DNA of 64,000 bases from assembly GCA_959347315.1 (NCBI GenBank), contig OY365810.1:24244304-24308303 (forward strand), in the 5' to 3' direction. The notes under the pieces were generated by a model, which searched no databases, had not been told where the DNA came from, and saw only the letters and a list, made by a program, of their open reading frames with translations. The translations under genes and the position numbers were made by a program. The DNA is from Bimastos eiseni. Taxonomy: Eukaryota > Annelida > Clitellata > Crassiclitellata > Lumbricidae. Below are positions 36,735 to 48,616 of the stretch, piece by piece; position 1 is the first letter of the stretch, and each line of letters starts with the position of its first letter.

Positions 36735-38529
36735 TATACATATATATATATTCTTCTGAGTTTAGGACTAATGCTTCTGTTGGGATTCGGTCATCCGTAA
36801 TTGGTTGACTTTGTAATTACCTTTAATCGTCATGGTAACCACATGGTCTGGTGCCCGTAATTCGTGGTTCCTAATTGAAGCATTATCTCATCAGGTCTTC
36901 TAATTTGTGTTGTCAGTCTGCTGCTTGCCATCCTGCTGTGTTCTTATGGACCGAGCAAATTACACGAGAATCCGGTCTGGTCTGAGCACTCACGTTGGTG
37001 AGCGAGTATGATTGGTGCAAAAACTTAGAAGCATGTGAAGAACTTCTGTTTGAGACAATTATGCAATTACCAATGCATAGTAATTATTATTATTAGTATG
37101 TGTGTGTTTTGGCATTTGTCTTTGCTGTGCTCTGGCGTTGGATGTGGGTTGGATCTGGTCCTTCTGACTCTCAGAAGGACTGGTGAACTAGTGTAAACAT
37201 GTTTTTCTTTTCGTTTTTTGCGGTTCTTGTGAAATGATTATGTTCCGTAGGCACTTAAGCCCGCATTGAGGCATATAACTTTGCTGTGTACATGCACACA
37301 GGACTTGTGCCAGAAGACCTTGACGTATTCATGTAGAAATGTAAATCCTTCTTCTGCCACGTGCTTCCTCTTATAAATGATTGACAAGAATGGTTATGCT
37401 TGCAATTGTTTGTAAATGGTCCATTGCAGGAAGACAATTTCTGAACTACTTGTTTGAGATGCCTCCCTTATTTCTTTGTGAAGTGCACCAACAGTCTGTA
37501 TTTGTAGTGTATAGTGTTTGTATTGTTCTGGTAAAACCAGCAGATACCAAACTAGACAAGTGGAGTTGACTTATAGAAATTGGCATTTATTACATGATCG
37601 ATGAGGTGTATATGCTAACAATTATTGCCAGGAACATGGGCTTATAAGAACTGTTGTTAAAATGGTCAGGATCCTGGGCGAGTCCTTTAGCAATGTGCTT
37701 ATGACCTCAAATAGGGCAATGCCACTTCCCAGGTTGGTTTTAGGACCAGAAACTGCACTGACTCTGCCAGAACTTGCCTTGCTGAATTTTGACTGGATTG
37801 AAATCTGGTTATCTTTTCAGTTCTACATCTCCCTGTAATTCTACAGTGATATAAAGAAGCTTTCATATTGGAACATGGTGCAACGTGTGAACTGAATCAA
37901 GTGCTTTAGCAAGTTCTGAGGAGCGTTTTCAAGGCAGTCTACACCAATCATAACGTAACATAACATAATATAATGTAACTTAACATAACACAACATAGCA
38001 TAACATGGGCTTAAAGTGGTTCAGAAGACGTTTAGTCTGTGTTAAAACCTCTGTAATTTAGCCTGGACATGTTTAATAGTCCAATTTTCCAAGTTTCTTT
38101 TTATAAGCTGTGATAGTGTCCAGTGAGACAGTACTATCATCCAAACCATTCCACAAGTCTACAACTCTTCCACTGAAGAATTTCTGGTGTTATTCATGGG
38201 ATGTTATTTAAATAGCCCTTCAACTACTTAGAGATATCCTCATCCAGTCCAGTCTGAGCAAAATAAGAAGCATGCTAACTAGCTATTAGGGTATCACCAG
38301 GTTATAGGGATATAAGGTCCGGTCCATTGTGATATGTATGGTATTTCCATTGTATGCCTTTCACTGTCAGTCTGTCTCAATGAAAGGGTGGGGTGGTTGA
38401 GGTGCTAGATAGGACTGACCCCAGTAATCTGTTTGCACTGAGGCCTCCCTCATTTTATAGAACCCTATCACACCTTCACAGCCTCTACAGAAACCTGCTT
38501 GAGAAAAATTATGCTAGTGGTGTGTCTGC

Positions 38530-38775
38530 TTACCACAATGTCTCTATCACAATGTCTCTATCACAATGTCTCTATCACAATGTCTCTATCACAATGTCTC
38601 TATCACAATGTCTCTATCACAATGTCTCTATCACAATGTCTCTATAACTATGTCTCTATCACTATGTCTCTATAACTATATCTCTATAACTATGTCTCTA
38701 TAACTATGTCTCTATAACTATGTCTCTATAACTATGTCTCTATAACTATGTCTCTATAACTATGTCTCTATTTCT
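38530..38775 (+). repeat. 14-bp minisatellite (two variant blocks)
   Basis: The first block repeats CTATCACAATGTCT about eight times; the second repeats CTATAACTATGTCT about nine times, with transitional units between. The period of 14 bases is constant. The open frame at 38393-38647 is partly an artefact of it. Confidence 0.92.
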
Positions 38776-41700
38776 GTGGCTCTATATGAATCGGTCTGAC
38801 TGTTGTCTGTATGTATATGCATTTGTATGCCCATGTGTATGTGTCTCTATGTCTGTCTAAATGTCTGTCTCTCTGTGTGTTCTGCTTCTTTGCGGACGAA
38901 GAGCGTGTCTTTCTATGTTTGTGCGGATAGAGACATGTGGAATTGTGGATGTGTGATATTGTGCTCCACCATAGTCAATGGCAAATAATTTGCCTGTCTG
39001 TCAGCTTTCAAGTGCATTGCACCCACTGTTAGCTAATGGTATCCCTGTGAGTGTCCACTGGCTATTGTTGCTGACCTATTCGCTTTTTTGTGGTATAGTT
39101 GTCTATTACTGTTTTGTTTCTCTTTTACTTTTGTGCCATTCAATTTGTTCTGGAGTCTTTACTGTTTGATGTTTCATGGGTGTGTTTTAATGTAATTGGT
39201 GTTTATATAGCAAATGAAACAATTTTTATATATTAGCCAGACACACAAAAGCTTAGAACAACAGTGAATGGTTTGTTGCCACCACTTGCTGGCTTTGTTT
39301 TATCAGACACAGTGGCTGTCATGAATGTTTAGTACAGAGGTTAGATTTGCTTTGATTTGCCCTGATTAGCTAAAAATTTGTTCTGACAAGTAATTCCTAA
39401 ACACCCTGATATAGTTTAATTATACAGCATCTCACCAGTTTATTTGGACATGTAAACAGGCGCAGATATATCTAAGATATCTTGAGCCAGCTTGCCAAAG
39501 CCCACAGGTCCTATCAGTGAAGTAGTTTGTTCCGAACCAAGCAGGCGTGTTAAGTTCACCCCTCAACCTCTGTAGTTGCCCTTAGTTTGACCTGGTCGGT
39601 CGGTCTCCTGGTGTGAGGGGCAGGCTGCTGTGGAGACTCAACAGATATCAAGGAATTTCTGGCTAATAAAGGAGGTCTTGCCGATTTCTAATAAAGCACG
39701 TCTTGGCGATAACAGAGGTATCTAGCTTTCTAAGGTTTGTCCAACCAGCATAATTGGCAGTGGGCTTTGGTAGGCTTAACATTTCGGTTTGCTTGAGGGC
39801 TTCAGTGTAGGTCCGCCGCCGATGGCTATGAATACTGTCCCATTTCTACTGCTCCAAACATTTGTTTAGGTAGGACTTTGGTGGCCTATTCTCCTCCTCC
39901 CATTCCTCCTTCTCCTCTCTCCTCGTCCTCCCTTCCCTCCTTCTCCTCCTTCTTCAGCTCTGCAGATTTTCTCTTAATATCTTCTATTTCTGTATTGTAT
40001 GGTCTTTGCAAGATTCAGCTGAGGGGTTCTTGTTTGCACATTGTTAGTCTACTTGTTTCCTAATTGTTTTCTCAATGTGCCCCAACCCTAGTGCTGTCTA
40101 TCCCCCCATGTCTTGGAATGACCTCTGACCTGGCTGTCGACTTTCCTATCTCATTCCTTTCTCGTCTTTCACTCAACTGTGTAAGCAATACATCAAGACT
40201 CCATTATAAATGGCTTCACTGTCAACTCCTTCATCAGAGCTTCTAATCCCTACCAGACTAGAATGATACTTCAGGATTATATTACTCTTTGGATGACTCT
40301 AGATATATTGATTCTAAACTGTCCATCACAGAATCTGGCTACAAATACGAAAACTGGCCACATAAGTGTATACATGTATATATGTCAAAGCCAACGAAAT
40401 GCACTAATACAGTCACCCAAATGCAAGGCTCCTATTTGGGGTAGGTGTAAAGAAATGAGTCAATTTCTCAGTAGAGGATTTTAGAGGAGAAGAAATTCCA
40501 TCTAACTGTTCAATTCTGTCCAGCAGTTCACTCTGCTAACCAGGACCTTTTTATCCATTGGGCACAACAGGCACTACACTCATGACTTATTAGCCTTATG
40601 GAGCCTATGCAAGTCTGGAAATGAGATTTTAAAAAATTGAAAAAGGAAATTTCTAATTATTATTTAATAATTTTTTTAATTATACTGAAACAGTTTAATT
40701 TAAGATAATAACTTAAAGTTAAGTTAAACTGTGCAGCAGCAAACTTGAGCTCTACAGCTCTTTGCTGTAGTAAATTTACATATAAAACGTCTTCAAATAT
40801 CATTTCTCGCCTTAACTCGTTTTCAATTTCAGAGCTGGCAGCTTGGTTTAGGAATGCAAGCAGCAAGAGTAGTTGCGACCATCTTGAAATGACCTTGCTA
40901 CTAACACTTGTTCAAAGTCAAAAATAGGATGCTGGAATCTTTATTTGCATCATTCTGTGCTGAGTGATCTACTATGTGTGTTGCTTCTGAATAAATCTGG
41001 TGTCTAATTGTCCCCCACCACCCATTGTCGTGACTCAGAGCGAGGAGGATTTGAAAATTATGTCTAATTTCCATTTCACACGCTTCTGCATGATTCAGAT
41101 GAGCTTCGCTCTGTGACCATGACTATGCCCAATGACACTCGGTTCAAGACCTTGTCTTAGTCGAGTAACGATTCCTTGGAATGGGGTAACGGTTAATTGG
41201 AATGGGGTAACGGTTCATTGGAATAGAGCTCCTTAGAGGGCAGACTGAGGAGTCGTCATGTTCTGTTATTCTGATTTTGCCTCATAACTTTCTCCTAAAT
41301 CACCGATGGGCGTGTTCTGAATCTCTGTCCCAACGGCATAACTGTCTAGTCCTTTCAATGTAAAATACTCATTTCGCCAGCTGTTGACTGAGGAGTAATA
41401 TTGCTCACCAAATGTTGACACTTTTGTGTAGAAAGTCTGAGATGGCTAGTAGCTTGTTTTATAAACAAGAACATTGCAAATGTAAAAGTTCAGGATTAAT
41501 TGTTCGCATAAAACAATGAAGTCTTACAGCGGTTCATGTAGAAAGGGCAGTCGTTGTGGAGCTGCTTTTAGGAAAGAATGGATTTTCTGTGAACAGTAAT
41601 TGTACGTGTTTATTTTTTCGGCTGCTGTTCAACTGGGACAATGCCTTTTCAACAGCTGCTTCTAGACAGGCTCCATCGAAAACAGCTGTTCTTTTGATGT

Positions 41701-41989
41701 AGCTGGATTTTCATCAGTTGCTCTGTTAGACCTGGTCTGTTATTGCAAAAGGAAGAGGTCTTCTTGCGCAATCGTCTGGTGTGTCTTCATTTATCAAATG
41801 CTTGAAGGTGTGCAGCAAATGTGGTTCTGATTGACATTTAGCTGTACCATATTGTGAGAAGGATCACAAAGCAAGGTTGTCTGGGGTCCAACGTCTACCA
41901 ACAGACTATTCTCTGATTTGTTTTTTAGCCCAATGCTTGACCTTTTCAAGGGTCCATGGACCTTGCAAATATCTTAGAAAACCATGCTG

Positions 41990-42115
41990 CAAATGAGTGG
42001 CAATTAGTAGGCTGAGCGAGTGTGGTGGGATTTGCAATCATAACTAGATGAAGTCGTTGAGAGGTTCTAAATAGGTGCTATATAAGTCTTCAGATACATA
42101 CATACATGTACACAC
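41990..42115 (+). mobile_element. Retroelement 3' tail
   Basis: It ends GAGGTTCTAAATAGGTGCTA followed by TATAAGTCTTCAGATACATAC. The same tail form (GAGGTTCTTGTAGGGCGCTATGTAAATGTTCGTATACATAC) ends the element at 48190-48450. Both have ATAC-repeat tails and so belong to one family. Confidence 0.55.
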
Positions 42116-43167
42116 ATAACCTACATAAAACATTTACATGTATACACACATGCATGCACATGTGCATACATACATATATATGTATAAATATGTGTATATA
42201 TATATGATATATGTACAATTTTTATACATTCATGTATGTACATAGATGTGTGCAACTATGCATGCATGCTTACTGTAAATATATACTTAGATTTGATTGT
42301 ATTTAATTGAAGCCTTTTAATGAGCATTACACAGAGAACATTTTTCTTTTCTATTATAGTAGAACACATTATCTTTTGCTGGCAAAAGTTTAAACTGAAG
42401 TTGGTTGCCTAATTATTTACAACAGATTTTTTGCAATGACAATATCACCGTTTATACCCTTCTAAGTTTCCCATTAGTTTTTCGATGCATGCATGAATGC
42501 AAACTGTGTCAGTATTTTTCGCCTCTCTACAAAGGTTGTCATGCAACAATTCAATCTGATCCAATCAGAATGGAAGAAATCAGACCGGGTCAGAGGAGGT
42601 CGGTCTACTTTCCAAGTGTCTAGCAGTTTGAGAATTGGGCAGCTAATTGAGAAATATATCTGAAGTCTGAGCATTTCAGTATGATTGAATTGTGTTGGGT
42701 TAGTATCTAATACCCATACAGCAGTTAGGTACAGTACACTGTGCTCCAATTTGCTGCCAATATTGCCAATCGCCCCTATCTCAGCCAATGACAGCTTACT
42801 TAATTATATTGTATATGTATATAAATAAATAATTATATAAATATAATTATATTATTATATATATTGTGAGAATTACTATAATAATTACACATTTATTTTT
42901 GAGCTTATTGTTATTGTATTACATATTACATAGGTGTCCTGCTAGGAACATGTCATGATGTCTTGTCTAGGGATTTGCTGATATCGTTCAGACATGCCCA
43001 CATTATCCCGATCTGTGGTGTTCGGTGAGATTCAGTCGACCAACTGGTTGTCATACACTGACCTCATTCGATCAGTTCAGACTGATGAATTCTGAACATG
43101 TGCAGACGTGTACCTGACTGAGTCTGTTCCTAAGAACCCAACTGGAAGAGAGTGAATGGAATTGGGA

Positions 43168-43262
43168 AGTAAGTAAGTATGTAAGTAAGTAAGTAAGAAT
43201 ATTCTTTATTATACTACCAGCAAACGCACAGTAGCCTACATAAGGCATAAACAATAGCATCA
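43168..43262 (-). mobile_element. Retroelement 3' tail with TTAC repeats
   Basis: On the minus strand the sequence runs TAGTATAATAAAGAATATTC and then TTACTTACTTAC repeats, a poly(A)-signal-plus-simple-tail pattern. Its body upstream is not recognised. Confidence 0.4.
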
Positions 43263-43565
43263 AATTGAAACAAGGTCAAAGAACATTCTCATATTGAAAT
43301 TACTCTTGACAAATATACCAACTCTAGCCATCAAAGCACTAACAGAAGCTGCAAATAGACAAAATGTGTCAGCAATAAGATTCTAACAAACCAAATTTGG
43401 GTCCGGTTGGACTGGTGTACAGCCTGCCTGAAGTCCTAACATTACAGGCTGCTGTAGCCTGTAATGGGACATTGTTCCTTTATATTATTTATATATTTGC
43501 TTTTAAATGTTGCAGAGCATGTTGGCGTGACGTACAACAGGTTTGATGCTTTGAACTTTCTGTAG

Positions 43566-43692
43566 GTATCTGAAGCCTGTTCCTGGGGTGGTGTTTACTA
43601 CTCAAGTGGCTGAGAATCCAGAGTTACAGGTTCCCGAGGAGTTGATCTCAGCTGTTGTCGCCCTCATAAGCAAGCTGAATCAGATGACTAAG
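43566..43692 (+). CDS. Glypican exon 5: post-CWNG helical segment
   Basis: One base completes the Lys codon split after exon 4. The frame then reads YLKPVPGVVFTTQVAENPEL and continues to LISKLNQMTK. This corresponds to the Y-x-P-x-x-x-G-x-G-x-x-x-Q-x-x-N-P-E-x-x-V stretch of glypicans and the following helix. The acceptor is CTTTCTGTAG|G and the donor ACTAAG|GTGAGG. The length is 127 bases, entering in phase 2 and leaving in phase 0, and both neighbours agree. There are no cysteines, as expected for this stalk-proximal part. The exon is short but its phase fit and motif make the call firm. Confidence 0.9.
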
Positions 43693-45720
43693 GTGAGGCG
43701 GCTGTTTCTTGTGAAGGCACTCTGATAATACTCAGTCATATGTAGGCCACTTTTGAACCATTGTGCCCATCCATTATGCTTAACTGTCCATTTGGAACAA
43801 TGTTCTGTTTTATATAATTTTGTATGCTGCTTCATATGGCTTGTTCTGCAAACATTTAGACACACTTATTTCAATCAGTTTTGTAGTCTTGTGTGCATAG
43901 TTTCTGCAAGATACAAAAAGGAGCTATATTAAATAGTTTTGATATCTACAATGCATGTTCTATCTGTAAACACTCGTCACCCTGATCCATGGGAAACAAT
44001 TGCAGTAGCGTCTGGCACAAAACAGTGGCAGAACATTTATTGTTTTTTCTACTTCTAGAGATTGGGATTAACAAATACTTACTATTATGTTGTACTCACT
44101 GGCAAAGTTACCAGAAATGCTGAGTTTCGTGGAAATATAAATGTTGAACTGTGGTGGGTCATATGGTGTAAGCAACTAGACATTAGGTTAACCATCAAAT
44201 TAGAGACTGAACAGCTGGCATTGACTTCTGATAAACCGTTTATGTGCTGGTGTTGGTAATTTGGTCGTGTGTTTGGCCACCATAGAAACCTCATTTGCTA
44301 AATTTCCATTAAATACTTCAAACTGTATGGGATTGGCAGTATTTTAAATTCTGTTGCAACATGTTTTCTAATCATGTTAACTTGTTTCGAATGATTCTCG
44401 AAAGTGAAAATAAAGTCTGTTCTCGCACGCGCGCACGTTCGTAACCGATTGCAAATGACATTGGAAACGGACGCGTATAAATGTTACGCAATGACTCTGG
44501 GAATATGCATAACTCATAACACATATGCTGAGGTCGTTCTTTAATGTGCACGTTCCCAGGCTGCACAAATCCTTTCCAGGTGCACTTTCTGCCGCAACCT
44601 GGCTTGTCTGGTGCTGCCGTGATTGGCATTGTTATCAGACCAAACCATTGCCTAATGCGAGTAAAGTTTCTGCTGTATATAACACTGAATTGAGATTGCA
44701 TAGGCCTATATCAGCGGTTCCCAACCTTCTTTTTTGTTGTACCCCAAACTAAAAAATAATCTGTATGCATACCCTCAACAGAAAAGCTTGTCAGAAATTT
44801 ATTTAATTAGAATAGATTATTGGAATTAAGATATTGGTTTTAATACTATTAATGAATTTTGCTAAATTTATTATATTATAATTTTCATTGTTGTACAGTA
44901 CAGCTGAGTACACAATAAGAGTTATTTTGTGACAAACAAGAATAGATAAACACAGAATAAAATAATAACAAGAAGATTATTTAACAATATTTAATATACT
45001 ACTGTTATAATATAGTTATAATATAAATAAATATGACATTTTTTCAAAACATGTGATTATGATCTGTTTCTGCATGAAATATTTATTTAAAATTTTAACA
45101 TTTTTCTTGTCATCCTCTTGGCAACAGCTGGCGTACCCTAGGGGTATGCGTATCACTGGTTAAAAATATATACCGCTGGCATATACTGCATCCAAGAGAG
45201 AAGTAGGATGTATCAGTTCTTCCCTTACAGCAACTGTTGAGGTTCTTGGTACCTTTGTGAGATGTAATGGAGCTATTTAAGTATTAAACACATGCATGCA
45301 TACACATGCATGCTTTTATGAATGAATGAATTTCTTCTATACACTATATATACATGTATGCAGGCTTGCAACCTTACATACATAAGCAGTGTCAAAATAC
45401 GAGATCATAATGGTTATATATTTTGTTATTCTCGTTAAACAACGCACTTCCCTCTTAACATCAAATTTTGGTTCATCTTCTGAAGAGGTAATTACCAGTA
45501 TATCATGGAATTGATCAAGTGGTTTGTATGTGACTATTTCTACAGTGCTGCTTGAGAATCTATCAGAGACGTTGAGATACGGCGCTTACGTTGGAACACT
45601 TATGAGATTTTTTCGTGGTATTGTTTTTTGAATAAATGACATATATGTTTAAAAAATATTCTACAATGCTATGGTACATTACATCATTTTATTAATTGTT
45701 GTTGTGTTGTGTATCTGTAG
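43693..45720 (+). other. Glypican intron 5 (2.0 kb)
   Basis: It contains a probable hAT-type element at 44712-45158 and a CpG-containing stretch at 44400-44700 with no recognised exon. The remainder is AT-rich and unassigned. Confidence 0.5.
44712..45158. mobile_element. Probable hAT-type MITE
   Basis: The left end CAGCGGTTCCCAACC and the right end, read inverted as CAGTGATACGCATACCCC, are the familiar termini of small hAT elements. GTACCCC-like words sit just inside both ends. The interior is very AT-rich and non-coding. An 8-bp target duplication could not be confirmed at these coordinates. Confidence 0.55.
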
Positions 45721-45895
45721 TCATTGCACAACCGCGTTATTCCACGTCTGCCCAATACCCAGTCGGATGGCTCGGACTTATCCTCGGAAAACAGTGGCTT
45801 TGACTCGTATTCTGATTTTAATAGTGGATCTGGGGACGGATGGTATACAGATGATGAAGATAGTTTCGGAAGTGCCAGTGGATCCGGAACAATAG
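45721..45895 (+). CDS. Glypican exon 6: heparan sulfate attachment region
   Basis: The exon opens in phase 0 after TATCTGTAG and reads SLHNRVIPRLPNTQSDG. It continues into a Ser/Gly/Asp-rich stretch containing NSGSGDGW and GSASGSG beside the acidic run YTDDEDS. Ser-Gly dipeptides close to acidic residues are the classic sites where xylose and then heparan sulfate chains are added in the Golgi, and glypicans cluster them next to the membrane. At least four such dipeptides are visible. The donor is AATAG|GTATTG, leaving one base (phase 1). That base joins AG at the next exon to make a Glu codon. Low complexity would make this exon hard to find by similarity alone; the phase match at both ends supports it. 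Confidence 0.88.
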
Positions 45896-46038
45896 GTATT
45901 GTCTTCTGTCTGTTGATGATGCCATGATGCTATAGGAAGTTTAGTTATATTATCAACTGGAGTCAATCAATCAATCAATCACTAAATCAGTTGGTGATCA
46001 ATCAATTAATCTGTGAATTATTCTGTCACTTGGGTGGA

Positions 46039-46195
46039 CAACCAACTGCTCAGTCAAGTCTGTCTGGCAGTCTAGAGATTTTGGCATGATTGTGAATTGT
46101 TGGTGGCCAATCTATTGTCTTTTTTTCAAAATCAAAACAGTTTTGCATGCGAAAAATCTCAGACCACCAGACAGACTTGACTGAATAGTTGGTTG
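46039..46195. mobile_element. Foldback inverted-repeat element
   Basis: The arms at 46039-46083 and 46152-46195 are ~44-base inverted copies, sharing CAACCAACT, CAGTCAAGTCTGTCTGG and GATTTT, with about 85% match by eye. Only about 68 bases separate them, so the RNA or single strand would form a long hairpin. It lies 144 bases after the exon 6 donor. Confidence 0.75.
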
Positions 46196-46254
46196 TTGTC
46201 TTGACTGAAACGAAATGCTGAGAGTCCCAGGATTTGAAAGCAGAATCCAAGATG

Positions 46255-46400
46255 CTATTCTAAGCACACAAACATAGAGAAGACACTTCAGCAGCTGTTT
46301 TATCCACCACTGTTTGGCCTTTGACAGTGCCAGTCCTAAGCCTGGAGAAAGGAGGAGGAGGGCGACACCAAATCATCGTCGATATGGAACGGTGTCTTTA
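46255..46400 (+). mobile_element. Dispersed retroelement 3'-end fragment (plus copy)
   Basis: The GACAGTGCCAGTCCTAAGCC core followed by a GGAGGAGGGCGACACC segment matches the opposite-strand copy near 27175-27335. It is probably a LINE remnant. Confidence 0.5.
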
Positions 46401-47280
46401 AAAAATCAACACACCGGTAGTAGCTGTGCACACAGATGATGCTCAGAGCTCTGATTATTAATATGGGTTGGTTATATGACTGCTGGTGTGTGAGGAAAAC
46501 CCCAATGTTCTATGACTTAGATGTGGATCTTATGCTGAGCATCACGCACAGTGGTCTGCTTTATCGCTTGATAACCGTTAAATTACAATTATAAACATTT
46601 ATTATTTGGATAATGAGTATTTTTAAAAGTTATGCCAATGCGTTAAACAATGAGTTCATTGAACTTTAAGAGATAGCCAACAACTGTACAATGGTGAAAG
46701 ATTGCAAAAGCATGATAGAAATAAAGTATTATTATTATTGTTTTTAATATTTTTTATTATTATTATTATTTATTATTATTATTATTTGTTGATGAAACAT
46801 GTTATTATTATAGTTATTATTGTTGTTGTTGTTATTATTTTTATTATTATTATTATTATTTGTCGATGATTTTGAAATTGACATTTAATCAAAACATCAC
46901 CTAGCCCGGTTTTGGCATAGTGATAACTCGAGTAAAGATTTCTGATTGTATAACAATTATTATCAACAATGTACATCAGAGTTCCATGTAAAATTCTCTA
47001 AATGTACAACACAATAAATAACAATTATTGCTCAAACTTTCAATTTTGCAGATGACAGAACCTGTAAAGCAATTTAATAATGGATATGGCACTGCCTTTT
47101 GTGGGCTCTTTGACCCTTGTACACTAGTCTTTGTAAAATGGTCCAAGCATGTGTTGATGAGTAATCGCTGCTGCACAAGCATTGGGTTATTCCGAACTTT
47201 TCACTATTTTATTGACTTCACACTTTCTCCAACTCATCAAAATGTAGGCTTGATGTCAATCACCAACACCGATACTCTTC

Positions 47281-47690
47281 ATGTATGTATGTGTGTGTGT
47301 GTTTGTGTGTGTGTGTATGTATGTATGTATGTATGTATTGTATGTATGTATGTATGTGTGTATGTGTATGTATGTATGTATGTATGTATGTATTTATTTA
47401 TGTATGTATGTCGGTACATGCGCCAGTCCTTATATATGTATGCACGTATGTATGTATGTATGTATGTATGTATGTATGTATGTATTTATTTATGTATGTA
47501 TGTTGGTACATGCGCCAGTCCGTATATATGTATGCACGTATGTATGTATGTATGTATGTATGTATGTATGTATGTATGTATGTATGTATGTATGTATGTA
47601 TGTATGTATGTATGTATGTATGTATGTATGTATGTATGTATGTATGTATGTATGTACTTGTGTATGTATGTACTTGTGTATGTATGTTCA
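47281..47690 (+). repeat. (GTAT)n array with 92-bp internal duplication
   Basis: GTAT tetranucleotides cover about 410 bases. A non-repeat insert, GGTACATGCGCCAGTCC followed by TTATATATGTATGCACG, occurs twice with its core CGCCAGTC at 47421 and 47513, a 92-base offset. Open frames on both strands (MYVC and HTYI types) are artefacts. Confidence 0.96.
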
Positions 47691-48189
47691 TTTATTATCA
47701 AACAGGTTGCCACATCACAACCTGTGTGGCTGTCTGTTAGGCCCCTATCCTGTACTGGATGTAAAATATTAGTCTTATGATCAAACAAAAACCCAGCTGA
47801 CATCATGCTACCCTTACTGGCGTTAACTGGATGCTGATTAAACTCATATAGTCCTAAGTGTTTGTGGCTGTACATATATTATACTGATGCTAACCAATAA
47901 ACATATGAATTATACTGCTCCTTCACTCCTTCAATTATGCACAAGAACTGGAACTCTGTTTCTTTCCCTCTTTAGACACTTGTAAAAAAGTAACCGTCCA
48001 ATGGCTCATTGATGTTACAATGTAGAAATTTCCAATACATGCCTAAAATTTTCTGGCTAATCTGTGCAACATCATAATCACATTGTTTGTATTATTATAA
48101 TTATTATTTTTTCTTTGTTAATATTATGTTGTTGATAATATTATATTGTTGATGTTATTGTTATCATGTGACTGACATTAAGAGTTTTG

Positions 48190-48450
48190 AGGGGCTTCTA
48201 GAACAATCGTGGTATTGAAATTCCGCGCTCTCCTACCGCCACGTGGGCAGGCCGCGCCATTTCGTGAGTTGGATCGTTATGTTGGAACTCGTTGCCGTTA
48301 CCAACTCAGAGTCTCCCATTGTGTGTAGCACAATAGACATTTTCTGGACTATTGAAGACGAATTTATTTTCAGAACTGTTAGGTAGCTTTGATAAGCACC
48401 CTCGTGAGGTTCTTGTAGGGCGCTATGTAAATGTTCGTATACATACATAC
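48190..48450 (+). mobile_element. Probable SINE/LINE 3' fragment
   Basis: A CpG-rich body (CCGCGCTCTCCTACCGCC onward) ends in GGCGCTATGTAAATGTTCG and an ATAC-repeat tail, the same tail as at 41990-42115. It ends about 165 bases before glypican exon 7. Confidence 0.5.
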
Positions 48451-48616
48451 AAATACATATATAACCCTAAATAACATTATATTACATCTAGGAACTATTA
48501 TACAATTCAATGCCAGACAAGTTCTCAGCTAGACGTGTACTGCAGATAAGCCTTATCATAAAATTCCTTTGTTGATTCCAGAATACTAATGCATTGTCTT
48601 GTACTATCTTTTGCAG

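Larger units (their letters stand above)
33624..43565 (+). other. Glypican intron 4 (9.9 kb)
   Basis: It contains the CAC/CAT satellite, TA runs at 35084-35155, a possible SINE at 35905-36055, the hAT element at 36334-36700 and TA runs to 36750. It also has a 14-bp minisatellite at 38530-38775, a 21-bp tandem at 41165-41222, a retroelement tail at 41990-42115, ATAC/TA repeats to 42205 and a minus-strand element tail at 43168-43262. The part 35275-35480 is CpG-richer with TAATTA-like motifs, possibly regulatory. The rest is featureless to me. Confidence 0.6.
45896..48616 (+). other. Glypican intron 6 (2.7 kb)
   Basis: It holds a 157-base foldback element, a retroelement 3'-end repeat at 46255-46400, ATT repeats at 46730-46860, the GTAT array and a retroelement ending near 48450. 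No additional exon is seen. Confidence 0.55.

Noticed and set aside
47028..47875. Overlapping MYVC and HTYI repeat frames
   Set aside because: They are translations of the GTAT tetranucleotide array in all frames of both strands.
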